From assembly GCA_001636815.1 (NCBI GenBank), contig AZHD01000006.1, positions 1,775,487 to 1,839,486 on the forward strand: a DNA stretch of 64,000 nt, given 5' to 3'. The position numbers and the translations under genes are program-made. The number at the start of each line of letters is the position of its first letter. Within the stretch, counting starts at the first letter, position 1. The stretch comes from Niveomyces insectorum RCEF 264 (lineage: Eukaryota > Ascomycota > Sordariomycetes > Hypocreales > Cordycipitaceae). Shown here one piece after another: positions 51,742 to 62,925 of this stretch. The notes beneath the pieces were generated by a model. The model was not told the origin of the DNA and did no database searches. It saw nothing but the letters and a program-made list of their open reading frames with translations.

Positions 51742-53580
51742 ATGAGTTTGTTTCAAAAGCGAAAAGGACGGAGAATCTCCACGTTTGATGACGAGGAAGA
51801 GGAGTCTGGTGGTGGCGCATCTGTTGACGAAGCCGGTTAGTATTCTTTTGCCCACAAATCCGTAGCAGCGTCTGCTTTGTTGTTGCTGATCAGAAAAAAA
51901 AAAAGCACGGCTGACGCGTTGCGTTTTGTAGGCTCTGCGCCAGAACCTGCTGTACAGTTGCCTGTGCGCTTTGGCAGGCGACAACTGAAGCAATCGGCTC
52001 TACGGCGCAGTATCAACTTGATCAACGGCGGCGCCGGCGGTGACGAGGACCAAACTGGGGAGAGCAGCGGAACGGCGACCGACCGAAAAAGCGACAAGGA
52101 GGGCGAGGACGACGTGAACACAAACCGGCAGCAAGAACACGATGAAGATGGTGAAAGCAGACCAGTAGTCGTACGACCCAACATTGGCCGATCCGGCTCA
52201 ACGCGAACAAAGAAGCGCCTGTCGTCGTCATCCACGCGCCTGTCCTTTGGAGGCAGTGCCTTGGGTGATGGCGACAACGATGATGATAGCGTGAGCTCGT
52301 CAGGCCCCGGTCCAACCTCGACAATGAGGCGGGCACCGGCCGGCACCTCGTCCTTAACACAACGCGTGCTCGAAACAAACGCCTTTCGCAGGTCGCTGTC
52401 TGGCCGGTTGCCGGCCCGGCCGATAGAGCGTCTGCGGGATAGCGGCGGCGATCAAGACGATGACATCCATGACTTTGACGACGACGACCGCCCACGATAC
52501 AGCGCGGAGTACCTGGCCGAGCTACAAAGTTCGACGCCCAACACTCCCCAGAATACGGCATCGATGCGCAAGCAACAAAACGACGCGGGTGGCGGAAGTC
52601 TAGGAACTGGCGACGCCATGGACCTGGATCCGTCTGAACTCGAGGGCGCCATGGTGGTGGATGCGTCAGAGCTCGCAGCGTTGCGGCCCGCCACCCCCGT
52701 CGCACACGTGCTCACGGAGACGGAAATACAAGAACGCAAAGACCGCCGCGCGCGGCTCGCTTTAGAGAAGGAGGCCCTTGCCCTCGGCAGCGACGACGAT
52801 GAGGCCAATGGCTACATTTCGCTGGCCGTGGACACCAAGAAGCAGAAACAAAAAGAAGCGACGCGTCTTGTGCGCGAGGACGAAGACTTGGGGGAGGGTT
52901 TCGACGAGTTTGTTGAGGACGAAAGACTCGCCCTGGGTCGCAAAGCCGAACGCGCGGCGCGGCGGCGACGGAAGCAAGAGATGGCGGCGTTGATCGAAGC
53001 GGCCGAAAAAGACGGCGGCGACGGTGATGGCCTCGCCGACGGCAACCGCAGCAACGACGACATCGACGATGATGACTCGGAGGCAGAACGACGTGCGGCC
53101 TACGACGCGGCGCAGGCCCGTGCGGGCATGGACGGCTTAGCGCGTCGGCGGAAAGCGACGTCCGCCACCGCAGCGGCCGCTGCCGCCGTCGACCGCCCCG
53201 TGGCTGTGCCGCGGATGAAGCCACTGCCGGACCTAGCAGACTGCGTGGCCCGGATGCGAAGCACCGTGCAGGCGCTGGCTGGCGAGGTAGCGCTGCGGCG
53301 GGAAAAGCTCGCAGACGTGGAGCGTGAGAAACAGGAGATCGCAGCGCGCGAGAAGGAGGTGCAGGCGATCCTTGACAAGGCTGGCGCCACGTATCAGGCG
53401 GCCTTGGGCACTCAGGGGAAGAACGGCGTGGCGGCAGCCGCCGCGGCGACACAATCCCCTTTGCGGCCGTTACCGCCAGGCCTGATGGGCGCGCTGCCCA
53501 CAGAGAGGGGTTTAGAAAGTCTTGGGACAACACCAACACGGAAGAACGATCCAGACGATGTATTTACGGATAGACCGTGA
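51742..53580 (+). CDS. ntr2: Spliceosome-disassembly factor NTR2 (nineteen-complex-related protein 2)
   Basis: Partner of the Prp43-Ntr1 complex that takes apart the intron-lariat spliceosome; nuclear. Exon 1 is 51742-51835 and exon 2 is 51932-53580, separated by a 96-bp intron (GTTAGT...GTAG), giving 580 residues. The N-terminus MSLFQKRKGRR is followed by acidic residues. The NTR2 domain includes RLSFGG, YSAEYLAELQSSTPNTPQN, ANGYISL, REDEDLGEGFDEFVEDERLA and LGRKAERAARRRRK, a pattern shared with GCFC2/PAXBP1 relatives. Residues about 470-540 form a coiled coil (ALAGEVALRREKLADVEREK). The name rests on these motifs; the protein diverges fast between fungi. Confidence 0.85.
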
Positions 53581-53876
53581 CGACCACGTTGAGGAAGTAA
53601 TAATGTGTTAGCCTTTTGTACTCCAACGGAGAAGTGTTACCAAGATATTGTATTATCTAGACAGTATACCAATGCCCAAGGCGTGAGGAACTGAAAAGTT
53701 ACAAGCTATTTGGTGCAACAGTTGACAAGAAAGGGGCCAGCAGCCGTCATCAAACCACAGCCAATCCCGCCACCAGGTCTTCTACTACTACCCTAAAACA
53801 ATTGGTTGGCCGAGTCATAGGAACGGCCAGAGTATTATACATATGTAAAACAACCGCTAAATCAGCAGCGCGCCCA

Positions 53877-55347
53877 TTACCTTGACCGGCTCACGCCCGC
53901 CCCAATCACGCCCGGCAACTTTTCTTCGCCCACCTGGAACAACAGACCAATCGCGAAGCTGATAGAACCGACGAGCGTCACCGTAAAGCCCGTGATGAGC
54001 CAAAACGGTACGCTTACGTCCTTTTTCTGGCACATGCTGCCGGCCCAATGCGTGGTGCTGAGGCCGCCAGGACTGGTCTCGGGCCGGTTCAACGTCGAGA
54101 AACAGTGGCACACAAAGCAGGCGGGGTCGCTATCCGCACGAATACCAAAAGACCGCTTGTCTGCCGTACTGGTGCCGCTGTTCAACGCGTACTTGTCGAC
54201 GCATACGCCGTGGCTGCTGCAATTGGCCGTGAGAGCCACACATGAATTGAACGACTGGAAGCAAGCGGGGATCGGCGTGGCCGCCGAAGCCACGATAGGA
54301 GCTGGGGCATGAACCGCTTCGAAGATGGGCTGCGGCGCCTCGCCGTCGACGTCGTTCGAGTTGGCTGTCTCCTGGGCGCCCGGCTCCTCCACCTCCCCAA
54401 TCACTGCTTCGGACTCGGCCGCGCGGGCGTGAAGTCGCTTTCTCAGCTCTCCATGGCCGTCCATCTCAGCTTTCTTTGGCTGCTTGGGCCCTACCGCCTT
54501 GGTTGTCCACGAGTTTAGCTTGGACGAGCGGCTCGTTGAGGGTAATAAGACTAGGATGGCCTCCGCGTCGCCGCTCTCGACCGCAGACAGGATTTGGGGA
54601 ATACTCGTGACAAGATCGTCGATAATATCGGGATTCTGGCAAATTGTTAGCTGTCTGGCGTCGTACGCTTCAAGTTTTGACACAACACGTTGCCTCCGTG
54701 CATACCTTTTGCACGTCGTACACGCCCACAAAGGGGCTTCCGTCAGTTTGCGACGCCAAAAGGTCGGAAACGTCCAAGCGCTTCCTCTGTACGGAGATGC
54801 CCGTGTTTCCCAGTTTGCCAACGAAAAGAAGCTCGATAGCCGCTCGCGATGGTGGGTCGGCGACGGCGAAACTGGGTTCGCTGTACGCGCCCAGCAGGCC
54901 AGGACTCTCCAGCCGTTGCACATGCTCCGGAGTCACGCCCTCCACAATCACCATCAGCTGATGCGGGCGTCGGCCCCCCCGACCCGCACCACCGGATGCG
55001 GAGAGTGGCTCGAAGAGAGGGGTGGTGGCAACGCCATAATGCTCGAGCAGATTGAGCGCTGTGTCAGCGTCGTAGCCCTCGGGGAGCGTGTTGAGAAAGG
55101 TAGCTGCGTCGTCGTCGACGCGTAGCCGCTGAAGAAGAATCTGACGGACAATCTGCTGGGGCAAACCGGCAACTGACGAGGTTGTGGAAGCTGTCGTAGT
55201 CGAATCGGATGACTCGGTTCTTTCTATTGAATCCGTCGAAACGGTTGCCTGGGGACGAAGGAGGTAGACTTTTGCCGATCCAGAAGCCGCGGCGGCAGCC
55301 GAGCTGGCCAGCGAGGCAGCAATGGCCAAGCCGGCGAAAATTCTCAT
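53877..55347 (-). CDS. Vps3844/DUF3844-type ER or vacuolar membrane protein
   Basis: Exon 1 is 55347-54706 and exon 2 is 54635-53877, separated by a 70-bp intron (GTATGC...CCAG), giving 466 residues. A signal peptide (MRIFAGLAIAASLASSAAAA) leads a luminal region with a Ser/Thr-rich linker and repeated short folds (HQLMVIVEGVTPEHVQRLES). The C-terminal DUF3844 domain has a six-cysteine pattern: ACFQSFNSC, NCSSHGVCVD, CFVCHCF and SMCQKK. It is followed by one membrane helix (FWLITGFTVTLVGSISFAIG) and a short cytosolic tail. The family is linked by annotation to vacuolar sorting; direct function is not settled. Divergent from the next gene. Confidence 0.88.
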
Positions 55348-55934
55348 CTTGTCGTCGTTACAGGAAATGCCGGGATGCTCACATCGACCGACAGTGACGG
55401 AAGATGATGATGATGGGTTGTTCGCTGAAGCCCTGCCGGACAGGGGAGTTTTGAGTGAGGAGCACCAGAAAAGGACGTAGGACCAAATGCTGTGTGGATC
55501 ACAGTTCCTTGGGCAGTAAGTGTTTACGTAACACTGTGCATTTGTCAGAAATGTACACATGCTGTACGGTTATTTGCACAGTACGTAGCTGGCAGCCCAT
55601 CCCCACATACGCGATCTGCCCTGCAGATTCGGCGATAAGGCTCGCCAACGGCTTCTTCTTTTTTGGACAACGGCAACATTACGACGACATTCCGACAGCC
55701 CCGGACGTCCGGACCAGACGTTAGCATTCACTCTCAATTCTCCTTACAGCTATACAAACGAAATGTTGATGCTTGTGATTGCATACTCATCTTGAAATTC
55801 GCAAAAAGCCGACTGTTGTCGACAACGAGCGAGTTGCCCCCGACGGCTTCGCCGCCTAAGCCGACCTCAGGTCGAAACCTGTTCTCAGAGCCCTTCCGAG
55901 CCGCCCACATCACGGTTCCGTGTATTCCGACACC
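55348..55934. other. Divergent spacer
   Basis: This is 587 bp between two start codons, and I see no other gene in it. Confidence 0.45.
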
Positions 55935-57393
55935 ATGTTGCGCGCGCTCTGGGCGGCAGGGACGCCGTTGGCGTCGTTGGCCGCCCGCCGGTCGTCCGCG
56001 ACGGCGGCGCCACTCGTGCAGCATGTGAGAATCAAGACAAGAAAGAGATGGAGGTAGGACACCCTTTTTGCTTCCAACTTCTAAAGGGTAATACCCAGCA
56101 AGTTCTCTTGGGGATGCTAATGTCGGTAGGAACGCTGCCATCGGCGCTGGCGTCATGTATATTTGCTGGTCCGCCTACTTCACGCGCGTCGTCGTACCAC
56201 CGATTGCGGACCACATCGACGAGGGCGGCAAGCCTCTCTTCATCCCGTTTCCTTTTACGTTCAAAGTGGTCCCGTCGCGGCCTTTCAAGGCTACCGATCC
56301 AGAGTGGAAAGAATACATACGAATCGCCAACGACCCACAGGCGCTTGCGAAAATTAAGAGTAGGTGTCTTGGTGGCCGACCACGAGGACGACCTGGCGAA
56401 ACCGGCTTGTGACGGAACGCATGCTGACGAGCAAAATCCAGATGACATTCTCGAGACCGTTCGCGCGGCGGCCGAGTCAAACGCCATACTCACCCGCCGG
56501 TGCGGGTCGCAAATGAGGATTCGCAGGCACTGGCTCGACCTGGATTTTCCCCACCGGCCACCACCCAAAATTATGCGAAACGGGTACGTTGTGTTTTGTT
56601 TTGGCTCACCGCATACTATGCTATGTGATATGTTATTCTAACTCATCTCGTCTGTAGTCTTCTCTTGACATCCGAAGGCCTTGATTTGGTTTCCATGGAA
56701 GTTGACTCCACCACCATGTTGCGCGTTACCCGGGCGCTTTGGCCCGCACCCGTTGCCCTGTCCGCGTCCTCCTTTATCCGCACGCTCGTCCATCAGAATG
56801 TTCAGACCGCGGCACGGTATTTCGGTTTTGAGATGGCCGACCCGGACCCGCCGCCGCTGCGCTCGCTCGCATCGACGCTCAAACGGCGGTTAGAGGAGGC
56901 GGAGGCTGCAGCAGCTCAGAACCAATCACGCACTCGGTCGGCCAAAGACAACGGCGGTGGGGGAGGCGATGGCAACGTGGCTGCTACCGGTACTACGGGG
57001 GCAGCCGCCGTCACGGGGGCTGCTTCCGCAGCTGCCGCAGCGACAGCAGCACCGTCACCGTCTCCGGCGAACGACGCCTCCACTGACGACAGCAGCCGCA
57101 TTCTCAACGCCAAAGATCTCGTGCCCTTTGATTCTCTTCGGTCCAGCATCGACGTATCTTGGACAGCGTTCCGAAAGAAGTTAGCGGAAACATGGCGCCC
57201 GCTGCGGCCACAGCCACCAAGCGGCAGCGTGGGTGTGACCGGCTTTGTGGAACTGGTGTCGCCAAATTCACGGATTACGATCGAGGTGGTCGCGTTTTGG
57301 GACCCGAAGACGCGCAAATATGATGCTCCGACGTTGCAGATGAAGTTGCGCAAGCTCCGCGTTCGCGCCGAATTGCCGCAGCAGGGCAGATAA
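55935..57393 (+). CDS. Conserved fungal protein, probably mitochondrial, function unknown
   Basis: Four exons: 55935-56053, 56130-56359, 56442-56583 and 56658-57393, encoding 408 residues. Frames match at every junction and the exon ends restore a continuous protein, so the model is solid. The N-terminus is an Arg/Ala-rich presequence (MLRALWAAGTPLASLAARRS) followed by one membrane helix (NAAIGAGVMYICWSAYF). A soluble domain follows: FPFTFKVVPSRPFKATDPEW, RRHWLDLDFPHRPPPKIMRN, GLLLTSEGLDLVSMEVDSTT, ALWPAPVALSASSFIRTLV. I know this pattern only from uncharacterised ascomycete proteins. A Gly/Ala/Ser-rich linker of about 60 residues leads to a C-terminal domain that contains TAFRKKLAETWRPLRPQPP and IEVVAFWDPKTRKY. 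An inner-membrane location is inferred. Confidence 0.85.
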
Positions 57394-57858
57394 AGGCGCA
57401 GCAGGTAGCTCGGCCAGGTCGAACGCGGTTTTCTCTGACCCTTTTTTTTTCTTTTGCCTTTCCTGGACAGCACGAGTTGGGATACGGGACGATTATTTGG
57501 GTCCAAGCATTTTATGGCGTCAAAAGGCGGATATATCATTTCTGGCGTCGCGCGGCGCAGGCTAGACAAGAACACACAACAGTTCATAAGTGTTTTTTGT
57601 GTGTGTCTGTGCGTATGTGTTTATTTTCTGTTTGGTTTGTTTCTATTTTCCATCTTTTTTTTTTTTCTCGTTCCGGCATATCTAAGGTGAAGGAAGCACT
57701 CATATTGTAACCATGGCAGCATTGAACTTTCAAAAACATTGGCCTTATCATGCCTTCTTATATCCTACAAACAGTTTCTATCATTGCTTGTTGTTTCATT
57801 ACCAGGACACATGATTCAGCCATCCTTTTCAAGTCTTTTTCCAGCTATCTTCAGCCAT
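57394..57858. other. Convergent spacer
   Basis: Contains T-rich stretches (57570-57670) typical of 3' flanks. No gene. Confidence 0.45.
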
Positions 57859-58608
57859 TTATGCCAACGGCTTCTTCGCATACACAAACAAGTGCGTCTC
57901 CTCCCACACCTCATCCGGCCCGCACAGGCCCACCTCCGCGGCGTGCGGCGTGAACGTCGTCAACGTGTGGTTCACGACGTCCAGCCCGGCTGCAGCCACG
58001 GCGGCCAGCGCCTCGTCGGGCGCCAAGCTCGACGCCAGCAGCGGGCGGCCCATCCACCGGATAGCTGCGTTTTCGACAGGCAGCGGCACGGTGGAAAAGA
58101 CCAGCGTGCCGCCGGGCTTGAGCCGGCGCGCCAGCCCCGCCAGCACGGCCCGAATGTCGGCCTGCGTCACGTCTGCAATCAAGCTGAAAAAGATGGTCAC
58201 AGCGTCGAGGAGGCCGTCCTTGTCGGGGGTGTCCTGCGCCAGATAAGTGCGTACGTCTGCCAGCTCGAAGCGCGCATTGGGCACGCGCTCACGGGCGGCG
58301 GCGATCATGGCGGGCGACACGTCGATGCCGAGCACGTCATGACCGGCGTCGGCAAGCACGCTAGCCGCGGGCCGGCCGGTGCCGCAGCCGACATCGAGCA
58401 CCGAACCGCCGCCGCCAGCGGGCAACTGGGTAAGCAGCCACTGCAGGGCAGCAGCCTGAGTTGCAAGGCCTGCAAAGGCGTCTTCGTAGGCTGGCCCGAC
58501 ACTGTCAAAGACTTCAGCGGCCGAGAGAGGCGCCGCCGGATCGGGGTTCGGGGTCAGTGTAGAAGATGGCGGAGCTGAAGCAGGCGCCTGAGTTTGCGTT
58601 TCGGCCAT
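57859..58608 (-). CDS. SAM-dependent methyltransferase (class I, small-molecule type)
   Basis: Single exon, 249 residues, start at 58608 (MAETQTQ). After an Ala/Pro-rich N-terminus the domain shows VFDSVGPAYEDAFAG, motif I VLDVGCGTGRPAA, the acidic residue in VLGIDVSPAMIAAA, FELADVRTY, and LARRLKPGGTLVFSTVP. The fold is complete, while the substrate-binding residues give no clue to the acceptor. The only enzyme neighbour is a Baeyer-Villiger-type monooxygenase 2.2 kb away, too far to claim a pathway. A longer start at 58665 is possible but adds only a basic, unconserved stretch. Confidence 0.85.
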   Translation of the reverse strand: MAETQTQAPASAPPSSTLTPNPDPAAPLSAAEVFDSVGPAYEDAFAGLATQAAALQWLLTQLPAGGGGSVLDVGCGTGRPAASVLADAGHDVLGIDVSPAMIAAARERVPNARFELADVRTYLAQDTPDKDGLLDAVTIFFSLIADVTQADIRAVLAGLARRLKPGGTLVFSTVPLPVENAAIRWMGRPLLASSLAPDEALAAVAAAGLDVVNHTLTTFTPHAAEVGLCGPDEVWEETHLFVYAKKPLA

Positions 58609-60786
58609 ATTTGAAAGAGGGAAAGGAACAAAAGGCCAAGGTTTTCGGGTCTTCTTTTGTGACAATTGGATGAGAGAGAACTGAGGCGCTCTTTGGTTGT
58701 TGTAGAGTCAATCTCGCATTGAAGGAGCGCGTAACAACGAAGACGGATACAGGAGGACAGATGAATACAACTAGAAGCAATGCAAGGTTGGCCTCTATTT
58801 ATACCCACGCAAATGTGAGAGAAGAAAGACAACCGAAGAGCCCAAAAAATATACACGGACCCCGTTCTATACTTCCTCGTTCTCAGATCTTGCAAACAGA
58901 AAAAGGCTCGTTTTCCCAGTCACGATATGATGTAAGGAGAAAGGGGAGAAGAGACAAACCGAAACGAAACGAAGCTATTGATGCCACGCGAGGCAAACGT
59001 CTTGGGACATTCGTGGTCTAACGTCCTTTTTACTTGCATACCCCTTGCGCATCTTGTCTCATTACTCTCCTCATCACAGGCTAGCTCATTTTGACACATT
59101 GGGAGCTCAACAGCGTACACAAAAGCCGACAGAGCCTCGAAACCACTGCAACTCATTCCCGAGGTGCCCTAGTTGTCGCCTTCTAATACTATGATCACGT
59201 CTAGCCATTTGGGTGTCCGGCAAGCCGCTTTGGAAAGCCCTTGATGGATCTGGGCTATTCGCCTTCTCTGTATAAAATCTCGCGGCACACTGCGTGTCAT
59301 TCTTGGCTCGGCTGCCTATTAGGACAAACACTCCGCGAAATGGCGTTGAAAGTACGAACGATTGCCCCTGGACAACGTCTGCAAAGTAGGGCGACCGCAT
59401 GTGGTGTGCTGCACGCCGAAAACCAACGCAAGGGGCTGAGGAAAGACCCGCAAAGGTCCAACATAGCGTGGCCAGCCGCCCCTTTTTATTTTCTTCTCCC
59501 TGCGTGTCTCACTTGGCTCATTGGCAGTTCCTCCCTGTTCTTTTCCACGTTCCACCACCTGTGCCATGTTTTCAGCTTGCTCGCTTTGCCCAATGTCTTT
59601 CCGTCGAACCGCATTCTGGTTGACGCGAACGTGGACATTGCATAAGTAGGGAGTTTTCCTCGTGCCCACAGCGTGATCTAGAGACCCCCTTGCGTCTCTG
59701 CTGATTCTTGCGCTTCATTTTCCTGTTTGGATCCTACGAGTTTGTTCAGAGATAGCATTGGCACATGGCAACAACACGACGTGTATTTTTTTTTTGTTTC
59801 ACCTCGCGCATCTTTTCACACCTCGTTGCCGCTCCAGCCGAAGACACCGCGAGGACGTAGATGGAGCCGGCCTCGTAAAAATTCCACTTCGAAATAGACG
59901 GAGTTTTTCTCCGCTACGACTTTTCTTGAGCGTCCAGAGAGTGATTTATAAATAAATGCATGGTCAACTTTTGCAATTGTCGCTCCACTGCTTCGTCCGA
60001 TACGGTTGAAGCCAGCCTCTTTCGATTATTCCGCCAAGTTCGGGCAAAAGTGAGCACATACAACCAACACAGAGTATCGCAACCACCAAACTGCTCATTT
60101 ATGCTTTACGACTGCCATACCGAGTCGTAACCTCACTCTGGTATTCTGAATGAGCTTCACGTTGTTTTTATCGGCACTTCAGCAGGAGAATGCTTCTTAG
60201 CAAGCAGCCGCAGCCACACAGATCCAAATAAATATACATGTCATCGTGCCTGAACAGCGTCCTATGGAACCGTAATTAAAGATGGGTATAAACGTGGCAC
60301 AGTTGGCATCGAAATAATGTGAAAGGGCGGAACCGATAACCCGTATTTAAAGCCAAAAGCTGTCTCCTGTTCAGTTAGCTAATCACGTAATGGCATCATT
60401 TTTTATGCTATATTATACGTGCATACACCGTAACCTTATTGTTTCGAGTTTCCCCTGTAAGCATCCCGTTCGGGGAATGGAAGGAAGCGGCCGTGCCTTC
60501 CGCTGTCAGAAAGACACCCGCCGCCCAACCAAGCAAGTCTAAGCTTATTTTGTTGAGAACTGTATCCGCACGTGTTGGGGCAGGAACGCACATTTTGATT
60601 CGCACCTTCCAGCCTGGGACGACGCCTCCTCGCACGCAAAAGGCAAAAAAATGCCGAACAAATTGACTTTGATGTCTCCAAACAGCTTCCATTGCGCTTC
60701 GTCTGTCTCGCCGTCTTGCCGGTCAATCACCATCAATCAGCGCCCTTCTTCTGGTATCTCGAACCCCACACGGTTCGCATCTCTAA
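58609..60786. other. 2.2-kb gene-free interval
   Basis: No gene or tRNA seen on either strand. Composition moves to A/T-rich after about 59700. Confidence 0.45.
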
Positions 60787-62277
60787 ATGGGCTCCGCCGG
60801 CGAGGACGTTGACGTTATAATCGTCGGCGCCGGCCTTTCTGGACTCAATTCCGCCTACCTCCTCCAAACACAAATTCCCGACGCCAAGTATGTCATTCTG
60901 GAAGCGCGCGACGTCCTGGGCGGCACCTGGTCCTTTTGGAAGTACCCCGGGGTGCGCTCCGACTCGTCGGCCGCCGTGTTCCGCTTCCCGTGGCATTCCT
61001 GGCCGCACGCCACCAACTTCGCCGACGCGGCGAGCATCCAGGAGTACGCCGTCTCGGCTGCCCGAGCCCAGGGTCTTGATCAGCACATCCGCTTCCGCCA
61101 CCGCGTCGGCGACCGCCGCTGGTCGTCCGCTGCGCAGATGTGGACCGTCGACGTCACGGACGAGGCCACCCAAACGACGCGGCCCTGGCGCGCCCGCTGG
61201 CTCGTCCACTGCAGCGGCTACTACAGCTACGAGAAGGCGTTGAAGGCCGACATCCCCGGCCTGCACGAGCAGTTTCGCGGCGAGGTCGTGCATCCGCAGT
61301 TCTGGCCCGCCGATGTCACCGTGGACGGCAAGAACGTCGTCGTTATCGGCTCCGGCGCCACCGCCGTCACCATTCTGCCGCACATCGCCCGACGCGCGAA
61401 GCACGTCACCATGCTGCAGCGTAGTCCGGCGTACGTTTTGGCGCTCCCGAAGCGCGACAAGCCCACGGAAATGCTGCAGCGCTGGCTGCCGCGCCGCCTG
61501 GCGGACACGCTCAGCTGGTACCGCCAGTTGATCGTCGAGCAATTATTCGTGCTGTTTATGACGCGATGGCCCAGCGTCGGCCGTCGCCTGCTGCGCGCTC
61601 AAACCAGAAAGCTCCTGCCCAAAGATATTTCCGTAGACGTGCACTTTTCCCCGCGGTACCCGCCTCTGGACCAGCGCTTATGCTTTTGCCCGAGTGCCGA
61701 CTTTCATAAAGCGTTGCGCCGGCCGAATTGCACCATCGTGACGGACACCATCGACACGGTTACCGCGACGGGTATCCGGTTACAGCAATCTGGCACGGAG
61801 CTGCCAGCGGATTTGATCATCCCGGCCACGGGCCTGCACGTTGAGCTGCTCAATGGCCGCGCGCCGGTTGTGGACGGCGTGCCCGTGGACATCAGCACAC
61901 GCTATGGCTGGCGCGGGTGCATGGTCGAGGGCGTGCCCAACGCCTGCATCGTCTTCGGCTACACGACCAGCACGTGGATGCCCGGCGCCGATGCGCATTT
62001 CCGCACCGTGCTGAGCGTCATGAAAGAAATGAGGCGACGCGGTGCCACATCCGCTACGCCGACAATCGATCCGGCCCGGCGCACAGACTTGCCGCGGCTT
62101 CCGTCGATTCCCAACGGCTCGGGCTACCTAGTGCGGGCGCGGGACCGGCTGCCCATCTCGACCGGGCGCTATCCTTGGACGACGGGGTTGACATACCTGT
62201 ACGATGCGTGGTACAACCTAGTTGGCAGCCCGCGGGATGGGATGGTATACACAGTGCCAGATAAAAAAAAAGTTTAG
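60787..62277 (+). CDS. Class B flavin monooxygenase, Baeyer-Villiger type
   Basis: FAD- and NADPH-dependent enzyme that inserts oxygen beside a carbonyl or oxidises a heteroatom. Single exon, 496 residues. The FAD-binding Rossmann motif is GAGLSG (residues 14-19), then the family's GGTWSFWKYPGVRSDSS segment. The Baeyer-Villiger fingerprint F-x-G-x3-H-x3-W-P is perfect at residues 163-174, and the NADPH-binding GSGATA is at 188-193. The C-terminal half reads LIIPATG and ends with DAWYNLVGS. Length agrees with the FMO/BVMO family. It stands alone, with no polyketide or terpene synthase nearby, so it is more likely catabolic than part of a cluster in view. Substrate unknown. Confidence 0.93.
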   Translation: MGSAGEDVDVIIVGAGLSGLNSAYLLQTQIPDAKYVILEARDVLGGTWSFWKYPGVRSDSSAAVFRFPWHSWPHATNFADAASIQEYAVSAARAQGLDQHIRFRHRVGDRRWSSAAQMWTVDVTDEATQTTRPWRARWLVHCSGYYSYEKALKADIPGLHEQFRGEVVHPQFWPADVTVDGKNVVVIGSGATAVTILPHIARRAKHVTMLQRSPAYVLALPKRDKPTEMLQRWLPRRLADTLSWYRQLIVEQLFVLFMTRWPSVGRRLLRAQTRKLLPKDISVDVHFSPRYPPLDQRLCFCPSADFHKALRRPNCTIVTDTIDTVTATGIRLQQSGTELPADLIIPATGLHVELLNGRAPVVDGVPVDISTRYGWRGCMVEGVPNACIVFGYTTSTWMPGADAHFRTVLSVMKEMRRRGATSATPTIDPARRTDLPRLPSIPNGSGYLVRARDRLPISTGRYPWTTGLTYLYDAWYNLVGSPRDGMVYTVPDKKKV

Positions 62278-62925
62278 GAGGCAAGAAAAGAAAAGAGAAG
62301 AACACATTCTGAGCAGGGGGGAAATTGGGATTTATATCGTTTTTCTTGGATTTTGATTAGCGTAGCCAGCATGTCGGCATATCAGCACGTCAGCATATAC
62401 ATCAGGTTCAGCATGTCATCATAACGTCCTGTCTCTGAAGCTAACGAGAACTTTTCATGTACTACATTACCCAAAAAGACGGTTTTTTGACATTTCAATG
62501 AATTTGTTTTTTTCAAAGTCGTTCAGCGATGGGTTGCCTACGGTCAACCACCAATGGTCACATCATTATTCCGTAGTGATGATGACTTGTTATTAAATAG
62601 CCATATATTTACAAGTGCCAATCTAGAACAACATCCTTTTTCAGGACATTACGTAACTAAGCATACCTCGCACACGAAATAGACACAACGCCTTACAAAC
62701 CCCCAAAAATGCTGCTTCCAAAACTGCAGAAACAAAAGGATCAGTCTGGTCCACACCTGCACACCTAAGCCTGGTTCCCTCCGCCGTCCCCATATCCGCG
62801 TGAATAATACAGAGAAATAAAAACCGAACAAAGGCAATGAGACCGCTCAAAGGAATACCACTAGGGGTAAAGACAGGCGAAACATAATCAAAACATGGCA
62901 CATCATCCAACCCAGATAAGCACAC
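62278..62925. other. Convergent spacer
   Basis: An A/T-rich 3' flank on both sides, with a short GTCAGCATATAC-like direct repeat around 62370-62415. No gene. Confidence 0.45.

Noticed and set aside
57859..62277. Possible secondary-metabolite cluster (methyltransferase, BVMO)
   Set aside because: No polyketide, peptide or terpene synthase, no cluster regulator, and a 2.2-kb gap; the flanking genes are housekeeping or general.
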